From: Candidatus Nitrosopumilus sp.
GTDB lineage: Archaea; Thermoproteota; Nitrososphaeria; Nitrososphaerales; Nitrosopumilaceae
Reading direction: 5' to 3'
Assembly: GCA_013002265.1 (NCBI GenBank)
Contig: JABDKK010000202.1
Coordinates: forward strand, 1-11,693
DNA: 11,693 bases
Shown piece by piece: positions 1-6,911 of the stretch; position 1 is the stretch's first letter, and every line of letters begins with the position of its first letter. The position numbers and the translations under genes are program-made. The notes beneath the pieces were generated by a model that made no database searches, was not told the DNA's origin, and saw nothing but the letters and a program-made list of their open reading frames with translations.

Positions 1-1
1 A

Positions 2-610
2 AAATGGCAAAACGCAGATTCTGCTGCCCACACAGTTACTTCGGGGAGTGCAGCAGACGGCCCTGATAATCTTTTTGATAGTGGGCTATTTCCACCTGGA
101 GGTTCATTTTCACACACATATGATGAAATTGGAAACTATCCATACTTTTGCATTGTCCATCCCTGGATGGAGGGAACCATTATTGTCACAGCTGGGTACT
201 CAATAATTCCTCAGGTTGGAAAGAGTGTAGGTCAAGGAGACACACTATTTGATGTAGAGTACAAGTTTAACCGATTACTTGAAATCTCATCTATAGATGT
301 TGAACAAAAGTCCTTAACATTTAATGTGGTTGGAAATCCAAAGTCTGACAATCATAATCTGGAGCTAAAACTAGATTCAAAATTAATTGATGGTCCCTTT
401 GTAATTTTGGTGGATGACAAAAAAATAAACAATGCAAACGTGCAAAAAATTGAAAATCTTAGCATTTTAGAAATTCCATTAAATGATAAATCCCAAACCT
501 TGACGATAATTGGAACCACAATAGTTCCGGAGTTTGGACCACTGGTAATGCTTACACTCAGCATTTCAATTATTGCAATAATTACTTTGAGCAAAAAATT
601 TGGAATTTAG
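2..610 (+). CDS. Secreted/anchored type 1 copper protein (plastocyanin/cupredoxin-like), 5' end missing, PEFG-type C-terminal tail
   Basis: The reading frame is open from base 2, so the gene starts before the window. The first visible part holds a cupredoxin copper site: a His in the AHTV segment (codon 29-31), then Cys (149-151), His (158-160) and Met (167-169) in FCIVHPWM. The Met at 167 is therefore the axial copper ligand, not a start codon. About 120 residues of beta-rich sequence follow. The protein ends with VPEFGP (PEFG codons 527-538), a hydrophobic helix and a short basic end (KKFGI), the layout of the archaeal PEFG-CTERM sorting signal. Known for the family: small blue copper proteins are abundant in ammonia-oxidising archaea and carry electrons outside the membrane. 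Inferred: an extracytoplasmic, membrane-attached electron carrier. The region between the copper domain and the tail matches nothing I recognise. Convergent with the methyltransferase gene. Confidence 0.88.
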   Translation, partial: KWQNADSAAHTVTSGSAADGPDNLFDSGLFPPGGSFSHTYDEIGNYPYFCIVHPWMEGTIIVTAGYSIIPQVGKSVGQGDTLFDVEYKFNRLLEISSIDVEQKSLTFNVVGNPKSDNHNLELKLDSKLIDGPFVILVDDKKINNANVQKIENLSILEIPLNDKSQTLTIIGTTIVPEFGPLVMLTLSISIIAIITLSKKFGI

Positions 611-705
611 GTCTAATTTAAAAAATAAAAAATTAAAGGATCAACAAGAAAAAAAATAACTGCCAAAAAGTTCATGAAAAAAATTTAAAAAAATTTGGAG
701 GATGG

Positions 706-1323
706 TTAATCCATCCTTATTGTGATTTCTTCACCATTTCCAATCGGAGATGTTATTGTCCTTAATTTAGAATTTTTTTTAATATGTTCTGAATATTTTG
801 CCATGCATTCTCTATATTTTTCTGGATACAACATATTATCCGTAATGATGACTCCTCCTATTGAGACCATTGACAAAATCAAATCAAAATATTTGATTAC
901 ATTTTCCTTGTCTGCATCAATTAAAACACAATCAAAAAAATCAAAATATTCTTGCTGTGATTTCATTTGAGTTAAAATCTCTAATGCGTTGCCTTCCTTT
1001 ATTGATATGGTGTTTGATATCCCTGCCCTCTCAAAATTAGTCATTGCCCTCTTAATTTTACTTGGGTTTTTTTCAATTGTAATGATCTTTCCTGATTGTT
1101 CGGATATGGCCTCAGCGCACCAAATGGTAGAATAACCTGTAGACGTTCCCACTTCTAGCATGTTTTTTGCCTTTTTTACTCTCAAAATCATGTTGATTAA
1201 CTCCCCCGTTTCTTTAGTAATTGCAAGCATCCTATCTTCTGCAGAGACTTGTGTCTCTCTTGACTTTTCTTTTTTTGATTGCTCCTCAAGCTTATCTAAT
1301 ACTTTAGAAATGGCATCATTCAC
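706..1323 (-). CDS. Class I SAM-dependent O-methyltransferase, caffeoyl-CoA OMT-like
   Basis: A 205-residue protein of about the normal length for the Methyltransf_3 (catechol/caffeoyl-CoA O-methyltransferase-like) family. The SAM-binding loop LEVGTSTGYS is at residues 56-65, the acidic residue ending strand 2 is in TIEKN (82-86), and LIDADKE (134-140) plus TDN (161-163) give the Asp/Asp/Asn set that binds the divalent metal in this family. The first ~45 residues are helical and charged, as in family members. The likely start is GTG at 1323: in-frame ATG codons are much further in, and an AT-rich TATA-like stretch (about 1331-1354) lies just upstream, compatible with a leaderless message. The substrate cannot be told from the sequence. 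Soluble and cytoplasmic. Convergent with the cupredoxin gene; T-rich minus-strand sequence after its stop (611-705) probably ends transcription. Confidence 0.85.
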   Translation of the reverse strand: MNDAISKVLDKLEEQSKKEKSRETQVSAEDRMLAITKETGELINMILRVKKAKNMLEVGTSTGYSTIWCAEAISEQSGKIITIEKNPSKIKRAMTNFERAGISNTISIKEGNALEILTQMKSQQEYFDFFDCVLIDADKENVIKYFDLILSMVSIGGVIITDNMLYPEKYRECMAKYSEHIKKNSKLRTITSPIGNGEEITIRMD

Positions 1324-1387
1324 AATTCTTTATTTATTTAAAATAATTTATTCTTGTCTTCCATTACATTGTTTTAAATAATTTTAA

Positions 1388-1399
1388 TAGATTATATTT
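1388..1399 (+). promoter_or_regulatory. TATA-like promoter element TAGATTATATTT
   Basis: A 12-base AT-rich element whose first base is 37 bases before ATG 1425. The same 12 bases occur at 1803-1814 at the same distance from ATG 1840. The position fits an archaeal TATA box for a leaderless or nearly leaderless transcript. Other TATA-like stretches (1372-1380, 1382-1390) lie just upstream, so the exact start of transcription is uncertain. Confidence 0.5.
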
Positions 1400-1424
1400 G
1401 CCAATCCAGGATTTCATACTGGAT

Positions 1425-1805
1425 ATGTCTATTAAACAAAAAGTAGATCTGTTGGATATGGTCCAACAAATTCTCAAATTAGATCCTAAAATGAGATTTG
1501 CAGCAATAATTGATCCTAAAGGAAATATTCGTGAGGGAATAATGAAAGAAGGAAAAACCAACCTTAAAAGTCAAAAAGAAGAAGAGCACTTTTGCAAGCA
1601 GGTGGCACAAAGGCGTTCAATGAGAAAAGAATTTGATGAATCCCTTGGTAAAGTAAGATATGTCCATGTTGAACGCGAAAAAGTTTCTCAAATGGTAGTT
1701 TATACTAAAAAAAATATTGTCTATTTTACGATGGAGCCTGAAATACCAATAAATACAAAACTTAGATTAATCACAAAAATAAAGAAAATCACTTCAGACC
1801 TCTAG
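1425..1805 (+). CDS. Small conserved thaumarchaeal protein, DUF6659-like
   Basis: A 126-residue soluble protein, helical at the N-terminus (VDLLDMVQQIL), then the segment MRFAAIIDPKGNI, a basic centre with QRRSMRKEFDESLGK, and a strand-rich C-terminal half with RYVHVEREKV. The pattern of one helix, a strand ending in a D/N-x-x-G turn and later strands is reminiscent of roadblock/profilin-like sensor folds. I recall proteins of this kind annotated DUF6659 in Nitrosopumilus, but this is memory, not a search. No catalytic motif is visible and function is unknown. The frame is open back to TTG at 1398, but ATG 1425 is preferred: a 12-base element (1388-1399) lies at exactly the same distance from it as an identical element does from the ATG of the next gene. 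Same direction as the 1840 gene but apparently with its own promoter. Confidence 0.8.
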   Translation: MSIKQKVDLLDMVQQILKLDPKMRFAAIIDPKGNIREGIMKEGKTNLKSQKEEEHFCKQVAQRRSMRKEFDESLGKVRYVHVEREKVSQMVVYTKKNIVYFTMEPEIPINTKLRLITKIKKITSDL

Positions 1806-1814
1806 ATTATATTT
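1803..1814 (+). promoter_or_regulatory. TATA-like promoter element TAGATTATATTT (second copy)
   Basis: Identical to the element before ATG 1425 and placed at the same distance from ATG 1840. It overlaps the stop codon of the preceding gene (TAG 1803-1805), so the second gene's promoter begins in the first gene's stop. Confidence 0.5.
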
Positions 1815-1839
1815 AGATGCTCAATTTCAATTTTTTATC

Positions 1840-2190
1840 ATGACTTTTCATAAATTTTTGGAGGATTCTAAAATGTTCGAATATGATAAACACTACAGAG
1901 ATTGTCAACAGCTTAACAAGCCCTTTATCAAGGCTAGAACTGATCCTAAACACGGAAAATATTTTATTCAAATTGATCTAATGACATGTGACTATGATTT
2001 ATTGGATGAAGAAGTCAAAGAAATCCAAAAACTAGTTGATGATGAAGAAGAATATCTGAAAGCCAACTCTGATGTCCTTAATGGATTTAATATTGATAAA
2101 GAGATTTCCTGGTTTGATGGAGTATCTCCTGAACGTGTAAGTTGTTTTTGTGAAAAATTATACGATATTACTCAAAAAAATCATCCTTGA
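1840..2190 (+). CDS. Small acidic protein of unknown function with scattered cysteines
   Basis: I do not recognise this 116-residue protein. It is soluble, rich in Asp, Glu and Lys, with a central acidic helix (EEVKEIQKLVDDEEEYL) that may form a coiled coil, and cysteines in YRDCQQ, MTCDYD and VSCFCEKL. The CxC pair near the C-terminus could bind metal or be redox active, but there is no second pair with the spacing of a zinc ribbon. The ATG start is supported by the TATA-like element at 1803-1814. Its last 10 bases overlap the end of the convergent gene at 2181-2402. Codon use and base composition match the neighbours, so it is probably a real gene. Confidence 0.65.
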   Translation: MTFHKFLEDSKMFEYDKHYRDCQQLNKPFIKARTDPKHGKYFIQIDLMTCDYDLLDEEVKEIQKLVDDEEEYLKANSDVLNGFNIDKEISWFDGVSPERVSCFCEKLYDITQKNHP

Positions 2191-2402
2191 AATCTAATTA
2201 GATTTTTCAAAATTTTATCAATTACCATGACTTCCTGCTTTCTTTCTTTTATTGTATTTTCATTCCATTTTCTTGCAAACTCTGATTGTTTGTCCATTTT
2301 TTCTAATGTTTCTATGTATTTTATCAGATGAATCTTGTAGTCCTGAAGTAGATCCAAGTGTTTATTATGGTTTTTTTCACCCTGAGTTATCATCAATCTC
2401 AC
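2181..2402 (-). CDS. Small helical/coiled-coil protein, unknown function
   Basis: An unrecognised protein of up to 73 residues, strongly charged and almost entirely helical (Lys/Glu/Asn-rich with regular Leu/Ile spacing), with no cysteines. The longest frame begins with GTG at 2402; ATG at 2393 is three codons further in and equally plausible. Either start lies inside the end of the upstream gene (2377-2613, different frame), which suggests a two-gene unit with translational coupling. Its 3' end overlaps the convergent 1840-2190 gene by 10 bases. Not a frameshifted tail of the upstream gene, because that gene ends at the same motif as its paralog at 7624-7827. Confidence 0.5.
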   Translation of the reverse strand: MRLMITQGEKNHNKHLDLLQDYKIHLIKYIETLEKMDKQSEFARKWNENTIKERKQEVMVIDKILKNLIRFQG

Positions 2403-2613
2403 CGTCTGTCATGTCTGGAAACATTTCTCTTATTCTTTTCTTGTCTTTTTCCATTGCATCAATCCTATTTTCAAGATGGCTCACAATTGTTGAGTTAGAT
2501 TCGGCATTCATCTCTGCTTTGAGTTCTTGGATTACTCTACTTAGTGATTTATAGTATGAAATATGATTTTTTCTTGATTCTTCTGATTTATCTTCGATGT
2601 TTTCATCCATCAT
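2377..2613 (-). CDS. Small coiled-coil protein of the MFPD type (paralog of 7624-7827)
   Basis: A 78-residue, highly charged helical protein: an N-terminal segment with YYKSLSRVIQELKAEM, a second helix with HLENRIDAMEKDKKRI, then REMFPDMTDGEIDD at the end. The last part matches the C-terminus of the protein at 7624-7827 (KKMFPDGFFDDYE): a basic helix, then MFPD, then acidic residues. Known: small proteins ending this way seem frequent in Thaumarchaeota, without a function I can name. Inferred: a two-helix dimerising or partner-binding protein. The start can be ATG 2613 or the next ATG at 2610; an AT-rich TATA-like stretch at about 2625-2639 serves either. Likely co-transcribed with the overlapping 2181-2402 gene; divergent from the PIN-like gene. 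Confidence 0.65.
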   Translation of the reverse strand: MMDENIEDKSEESRKNHISYYKSLSRVIQELKAEMNAESNSTIVSHLENRIDAMEKDKKRIREMFPDMTDGEIDDNSG

Positions 2614-2691
2614 GAAGCGTAGAATTTTTAAAAATAAGTAGTTGTCCTTTTGTTGATTTACACTAATATTGAATTAGAGTGATAGAAAATT

Positions 2692-2964
2692 ATGAAAATT
2701 TTGGTTGATGAGAATTTGGATGGGATGGATATTAGACTAAAAGAAAAAGGATATGACGCATATAGTGTAAGAAAATTACAATTGGAGGGTAAAAAATTGG
2801 GTTCTGATTATTCTATTATTAATTATGCCCGTGAAAATAATATGATAATTGTTACCAAGGATACGGAATTTCGTAAGGCTAGCCAAGAAAATAATTTTCC
2901 ATTAATTCTCTTAGATGATGAAGAAATACTGAAAGTAATTGTTGAGAAATTACAAAAATTCTAG
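2692..2964 (+). CDS. DUF5615 family PIN-like protein (possible nuclease)
   Basis: A 90-residue protein with the hallmarks of the DUF5615/Mut7-C-like PIN group: MKILVDENL at the N-terminus (D6, E7, N8), an alternating helix with YDAYSVRKL, the SDY/AREN segment (D39), and IIVTKDTEF (D57), followed by a final strand PLILLD. These acidic positions form the metal site in PIN nucleases. Length is normal for the family. In bacteria and archaea such proteins are often toxin-like components next to a small DNA-binding antitoxin; no such partner lies directly upstream here, so it may work alone. Convergent with the winged-helix gene, sharing the palindrome CTAG: the two stop codons overlap. ATG start; no strong leaderless TATA position is evident (GATTTACACTAA at about 2655-2666 is a candidate). 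Confidence 0.8.
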   Translation: MKILVDENLDGMDIRLKEKGYDAYSVRKLQLEGKKLGSDYSIINYARENNMIIVTKDTEFRKASQENNFPLILLDDEEILKVIVEKLQKF

Positions 2965-3527
2965 TTTAAATTTTTTTCACCAAACTGTGAAATTCTTAGA
3001 TTTCCAAGAACCTCGTTTAGAAAATCATCTTCAGGCTGATGAGTAATGATGTTCATGATGGACTCCCAACAATCATTGATTCTTCTATTAATCTGAGAAT
3101 ACATTTTATCTTTTTTGAAAGCAGGATAAAATGACAATAACTTCATTACCCCATCAGTAGATTGAACAACGTGTATTAGGTGTATGATGCCCCTTAGTCT
3201 TTCATGAAAAGAAAACTCTCTGCTGCTATTTAGAACATCAAAATTAGAAATTTCATTAAAAATCATTTCAATTTCCTTATGTAGATTTATGAGTTGTTTG
3301 TTGACCGATTCGTAAAGATTGATTAACTCATATTCGATGTGGGACCTACTGTGAACTTTTTTTTCCACATCTCCTGATTCGACTAGTGCGCTTATTTCCC
3401 TATAAACGGTTTTCTCATTACCTACTTTTTTGATTACCCGTTTTGCAAGTTCTGTTCCGCGAATTTTGCCATTTTCATTTAAAATCCTAATAATTTCCGT
3501 TTTTATGATTTCTGAATTTTTATCCAT
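2961..3527 (-). CDS. Winged-helix DNA-binding protein with helical C-terminal domain
   Basis: 188 residues. The first ~70 form a winged helix: helix 1 (IIKTEIIRILNENG), helix 2 (GTELAKRVIKKVG), recognition helix (EKTVYREISALVESGDV), then a wing of two strands (EKKVHSRSHIEYEL). The remaining 120 residues are mainly helical with no motif known to me; they may dimerise or sense a ligand. It resembles PadR/ArsR-type archaeal regulators in layout only. Inferred: a transcription regulator with unknown target. The upstream gene at 3541-3813 on the same strand ends only 13 bases before its start, so the two may be co-transcribed, although a TATA-like stretch at about 3549-3560 could give it a separate start. 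Its stop overlaps that of the convergent PIN-like gene. Confidence 0.72.
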   Translation of the reverse strand: MDKNSEIIKTEIIRILNENGKIRGTELAKRVIKKVGNEKTVYREISALVESGDVEKKVHSRSHIEYELINLYESVNKQLINLHKEIEMIFNEISNFDVLNSSREFSFHERLRGIIHLIHVVQSTDGVMKLLSFYPAFKKDKMYSQINRRINDCWESIMNIITHQPEDDFLNEVLGNLRISQFGEKNLN

Positions 3528-3540
3528 GACTTTTCCTAAA

Positions 3541-3813
3541 CTATGTTTGATATTTTTTTATCACTTCTTTTTCCCCTGTCTCGTTAATCTCTTTTGCTAA
3601 CTGTTCTAATATCATAATTCCCCTTTTTATGGGCTCTTTTTCCAAATTTTTATTCTCTAATTTTTGCTTCAGCGTTATTTTTTCGTTATTCACAAAACTT
3701 ATCAAACTTACACTGTTTCCCATGTTGAGATTTATGAAAAAATCAACGTAATCTTTAGTAGATTTTATTCCCACGACATATGTCTTATGAACTGATATTT
3801 GTTTGAAACACAT
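3541..3813 (-). CDS. Small protein of unknown function upstream of the winged-helix gene
   Basis: A 90-residue protein that I do not recognise. The first half looks like beta strands (TYVVGIKSTKDYVDFFINL, then SVSLISFVNNEKITL), the second half is a charged helix. It has one Cys (residue 2), no signal peptide and no membrane segment. It ends 13 bases before the winged-helix gene, so the pair may form an operon, and it starts 39 bases from the divergent gene at 3853. The ATG at 3813 is the only good start. The promoter is unclear on this strand because the short divergent gap also holds the TATA box for the opposite gene. Confidence 0.55.
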   Translation of the reverse strand: MCFKQISVHKTYVVGIKSTKDYVDFFINLNMGNSVSLISFVNNEKITLKQKLENKNLEKEPIKRGIMILEQLAKEINETGEKEVIKKYQT

Positions 3814-3822
3814 CCAAACTAG

Positions 3823-3830
3823 ATTTATTT
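3823..3830 (+). promoter_or_regulatory. TATA-like box for the 3853 gene
   Basis: ATTTATTT centred about 26 bases before ATG 3853, the distance expected for a leaderless archaeal transcript starting at the A of the ATG. Confidence 0.5.
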
Positions 3831-3852
3831 ACCATTTTACCTTGATTTTCAT

Positions 3853-4107
3853 ATGGATAGTTGTGATAGAAGAGTTCGTGCGTACAAAAACGACAAAACA
3901 TTTGATCAATGTCGTGATATTGCCGAATCCATGAATCCTGACTTTAAGATGCAAATTGATAAAAAAGGAAAAGTACTATGGACTGAAATTTTAGAGCAAG
4001 TTGATCATGACGAATTAATCTATAAACTGACTCTAAAATTCCTGCGTCGTGATGGTTATGATATTGGAAATCATAAAATCCCCGAAGTTAAAAAATTCAT
4101 TTTGTAG
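3853..4107 (+). CDS. Small charged protein of unknown function
   Basis: 84 residues, soluble, no recognised family. It begins MDSCDRRV, has a second Cys at residue 20, a Lys-rich middle with a likely strand-turn-strand (FKMQIDKKGKVLW), and a basic helix (ELIYKLTLKFLRRDGYDI). Start at ATG 3853 is supported by a TATA-like box 26 bases upstream. Its final 11 bases overlap the end of the convergent membrane protein gene. Codon choice resembles the neighbours. Function unknown. Confidence 0.6.
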   Translation: MDSCDRRVRAYKNDKTFDQCRDIAESMNPDFKMQIDKKGKVLWTEILEQVDHDELIYKLTLKFLRRDGYDIGNHKIPEVKKFIL

Positions 4108-4924
4108 TATCTGCCTTACAACTTCCATCTGGATTTTGTAATTTTTTTGCCATAACATAGGGCGTGATAACTAAAACGGGGATTGATATTGCAATGAATA
4201 ATGTTTGCATTTGAGTCAGAGCTATGGATAAGGCAATCCCGCTGGCAGTTCCCACAAAAATGGATAGAAATGTTCCAGCACATGTAGGACATGCAATGAA
4301 TAATCCTGTTGCTGCACCGATTGTGCTGACTCCCCTTCCTTTTTTTGAAATAGTGTAAGCACTTACGGCAATTGCTGCATTAAGGGCTACTAAATATGAC
4401 ACAACTAGCTGTAATACTAAATTAATCGGAATTATCTGCAATCCAACATGTTCAGTCAAATAGATGATTATTTTTGGCATGTATCCGGGACCATCACAAC
4501 ATGGTGCTACAAACCCTGAGGGGATCTCTGCACCATAATGTACTGCAAAATTGACTTCTGGTTGATATACAAGAGTTCCAGATACAAGGGAAAAGAAAAC
4601 GCCATACATGACAAATGTCAATACAAAAATTTTTCGGGACTTTGAATTTGATACCGTTAAAGCAATGGCAGTTGAAATATCGTTCCTCTTATTCTTGATC
4701 TTCCCGTTTTGATACCTATGTAATCCCAAAGCAATGGCTCCAAAGGAGACTACAAGTGTAATGTAAAATCCATAAGCAATTCTTTGAATGGAATCCATTG
4801 CACTTGGTGTGAATACCTCTGGATCTTGATATCTTCCATACAACAAAAACAATATTGCTATTGACACAAATCCTAAAACAATCAATTTCTTGCCTTTGTT
4901 GGATTTCTGAGCGTCTTTATTCAT
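4097..4924 (-). CDS. Six-helix membrane protein with CC and CPTC cysteine pairs, function unknown
   Basis: 275 residues with about six hydrophobic segments (roughly 13-30, 50-68, 98-118, 160-188, 200-226, 228-256). A loop between helices 3 and 4 holds APCCDGPG (Cys 142 and 143). Helix 5 contains ACPTCAG (Cys 212 and 215), and a last Cys lies near the C-terminus (269). A CxxC inside a membrane helix and a vicinal CC pair in a loop suggest a redox relay, a metal (copper?) site or a disulfide, but no known family is evident to me. The gene follows trkH-like 4959-6785 after 34 bases on the same strand, yet minus-strand TTTAATTT at about 4944-4952 sits 25 bases before its ATG, so it may have its own leaderless promoter. 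Its 3' end overlaps the convergent 3853-4107 gene by 11 bases. Confidence 0.75.
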   Translation of the reverse strand: MNKDAQKSNKGKKLIVLGFVSIAILFLLYGRYQDPEVFTPSAMDSIQRIAYGFYITLVVSFGAIALGLHRYQNGKIKNKRNDISTAIALTVSNSKSRKIFVLTFVMYGVFFSLVSGTLVYQPEVNFAVHYGAEIPSGFVAPCCDGPGYMPKIIIYLTEHVGLQIIPINLVLQLVVSYLVALNAAIAVSAYTISKKGRGVSTIGAATGLFIACPTCAGTFLSIFVGTASGIALSIALTQMQTLFIAISIPVLVITPYVMAKKLQNPDGSCKADTTK

Positions 4925-4958
4925 ATTTTCAATTTCGGCCTAGGAAATTAAATCCTAT

Positions 4959-6785
4959 CTAACTTAGTTTGGGAACAAAAATATAGATGATTGCAATGAT
5001 TTCCAACCTTCCAAATATCATCAAAAATCCCAAAACAATCTTTGTTGCAGGGTCTGTTTCAAAATCTATTACTCCTGCTGAAAGCCCCCCTGTGGTAATC
5101 ACTCCCACTGATTCAAAAAATGCATCCTGATATGATACATTTTCAGATGATGCAAGATGCAACCCTGTGATTGCTGCAATTATAGGGAATAACAAAATTA
5201 TGATCAAGGTTGCTGTAAGATCTTTTTTTGATAGGCTTGACATCTCATTTCTTCTTGATTTGCTAAAAAATGCACGGCAGTCTCTTAAATGAAATAATCT
5301 AAATATTTTCAATCCTCCTGCAGTAGAAAATCCACACCCTCCAATTATCATCAAAATCATCAGTATTGTATGCGCACCAGCATTTAGTCCTGCAAGACTC
5401 TCTTGTTGCAATCCTGCAGTTGTACTGGCAGAAACTGAATAAAAAGCACTTTGAAGAGGATCTAATCCGCTAATTCCAACGAATAAAATTGTGCCCCCGC
5501 CTAAAATTGCAAAATATGTAAGAACTTCTTTTCCAAGTTTTGGTGCAAGAAATTTTTTTCTAACAAAGGCATAATGAAATGTGAATGGTAATGCACCTAG
5601 AATCATTGCCCCCATTAGGATTACTGTCTCTTGCCATAACAGGCCATGAAGAATTTCCGAATTTGGCAAAAACCCACCAGTAGCCAATGTACTCATGGCT
5701 AACGAGAAATTATCAATTATGTTTCTCTCCCCAAAGAAATACAATAGAACTGCAACTATGACAATGTATACTGTAAAAATGATGGTAATTGTTGAGAATA
5801 GCTCTTTCATATGCAATGTTCTTCCTGAAATAAAACCACGCATGGAGCGAAGTTTGGACTCTGGATAAAAAGCAGTAATGACAAGATATATGAAACTCAT
5901 CCCTCCTACAAGTTGAGTGTAACTTCGATAGAATGTGAAACTCTGTGATAATTCCTCTGGTTTGTCGTAAAGTGATATCCCTCCCGTTGTAAATCCTGCC
6001 GCACTGGAAAAAAATGCATTTCCAAACACTTCCACACTTGATTCATCTGTTGGTTGAACGTACAGATAAGGAACTGTTCCAAAAAGAGTAAGTAAAAACA
6101 AACTTGCAAAAACCAATATTGATGCTTGTTGAAGATTGAGACTTGATTTTTCACCGTATGAATTTAAAAAGAATCCTGTAACAAGTAACAAAACTGTAGT
6201 AAGATAAATACCCGTAGCCGTTGTAGTGTCTTCTAAAATTGTAGCAACAATAGCTGGAACCAAAAGAAGCACACCTGCAAATTGTAAAACAAATCCTAAA
6301 TTTCCCAGAATTGCTTTTACTGGGGGACTAAGAAGTCTAGGAGAGGTTGCTGTAGCATCTCTTATGGCATTTGCAATTGAAGTTTGAAATATCATCCCTA
6401 TGACATGGTTTTTCTTAGATAGAATTGGTAGTTTTCTAACATGCTCATCTCTCATTTTATGTAATGCGTCTTGCAGCGTCGCCTTTTCACTAATTGTAAT
6501 TAGTGGTGCACTCATTATGTCCTTCAGAGTTGTTGTTTCGGCATAGACAGTAACATCACTTACCTGACTAAGAATATCTTCATCAGTAACAATACCGACT
6601 GGCATTCTTTCTTCGTCTGTTACAATAATATCATCCGTTTCATAATGTCTTAGCATTCTTGCTGCTTCTTGTGTAAGAGTTTTTTGACTTAGAATTAGAA
6701 CATCCTTATCCATGTATTCTGTAACGTACTTACTTAGAACGTATGACACCGCACGTTCTGGATTTGTTGACATTAAGCTACCCAT
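4959..6785 (-). CDS. Potassium uptake transporter, TrkH/KtrB family, with N-terminal CBS domain pair
   Basis: 608 residues. Residues ~20-75 and ~84-140 are two CBS domains (YVTEYMDKDVLILS... PVGIVTDEDIL; LKDIMSAPLITISE... VIGMIF), which usually bind adenine nucleotides. From ~155 on comes a K+ channel-like translocator with four selectivity-filter loops: GFTTGG (264-269), LATGG (367-371), STTAG (454-458) and ITTGG (563-567). FSTAGGLK (486-493) and the final MIFGRLEI (589-596) are further TrkH signatures. Role: K+ uptake across the cytoplasmic membrane, gated by the CBS module. TrkH normally depends on a separate TrkA/KtrA subunit; none is in this window. The frame starts at ATG 6785, but ATG 6773 (residue 5, MSTNPERA) is better placed for a leaderless message: minus-strand TTTAAAAT at 6794-6801 is centred about 25 bases before it. 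Confidence 0.9.
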   Translation of the reverse strand: MGSLMSTNPERAVSYVLSKYVTEYMDKDVLILSQKTLTQEAARMLRHYETDDIIVTDEERMPVGIVTDEDILSQVSDVTVYAETTTLKDIMSAPLITISEKATLQDALHKMRDEHVRKLPILSKKNHVIGMIFQTSIANAIRDATATSPRLLSPPVKAILGNLGFVLQFAGVLLLVPAIVATILEDTTTATGIYLTTVLLLVTGFFLNSYGEKSSLNLQQASILVFASLFLLTLFGTVPYLYVQPTDESSVEVFGNAFFSSAAGFTTGGISLYDKPEELSQSFTFYRSYTQLVGGMSFIYLVITAFYPESKLRSMRGFISGRTLHMKELFSTITIIFTVYIVIVAVLLYFFGERNIIDNFSLAMSTLATGGFLPNSEILHGLLWQETVILMGAMILGALPFTFHYAFVRKKFLAPKLGKEVLTYFAILGGGTILFVGISGLDPLQSAFYSVSASTTAGLQQESLAGLNAGAHTILMILMIIGGCGFSTAGGLKIFRLFHLRDCRAFFSKSRRNEMSSLSKKDLTATLIIILLFPIIAAITGLHLASSENVSYQDAFFESVGVITTGGLSAGVIDFETDPATKIVLGFLMIFGRLEIIAIIYIFVPKLS

Positions 6786-6793
6786 AGTTGGGG

Positions 6794-6801
6794 ATTTTAA
6801 A
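6794..6801 (-). promoter_or_regulatory. TATA-like box for the CBS-TrkH gene
   Basis: Minus-strand TTTAAAAT centred about 25 bases before ATG 6773, which favours that codon over ATG 6785 as the true start. Confidence 0.45.
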
Positions 6802-6911
6802 TAATTTGGGGTTGGTCATTAATTTTGATCGTCAAAATATTATTAATCTGATTAAATTTAGTGTCTGATCTCAGATTTTTTGCTATCTTTATAAGGATTG
6901 AACCAGAAATT

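Noticed and set aside
167..169. ATG 167 as the start of the first gene
   Set aside because: The frame is open upstream to base 2 and the upstream part encodes the His and Cys copper ligands; this Met is the axial ligand.
722..970. Plus-strand frames opposite the methyltransferase gene (722-970 and 1160-1381)
   Set aside because: Antisense shadows of a gene with clear SAM-binding motifs.
2377..2402. A frameshift joining the two overlapping minus-strand frames at 2181-2402 and 2377-2613 into one gene
   Set aside because: The upstream protein ends in the same MFPD-acidic tail as its paralog at 7624-7827, so its stop is natural; the downstream frame has its own start.
2252..2554. Plus-strand 100-aa hydrophobic frame opposite the coiled-coil genes
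   Set aside because: A shadow of the minus-strand genes: Phe/Leu/Ser-rich text arises from the reverse of Lys/Glu-rich codons, with no promoter or family match.
5906..6154. An 82-aa minus-strand frame inside the CBS-TrkH gene
   Set aside because: Lies wholly within a well-supported gene in another frame; no motif.
6861..6911. GTG 6861 as the start of the DUF151 gene
   Set aside because: Adds a hydrophobic segment unlike the family; the TATA-like CTTTATAAG at 6887-6895 would lie inside the gene and fits ATG 6912 better.
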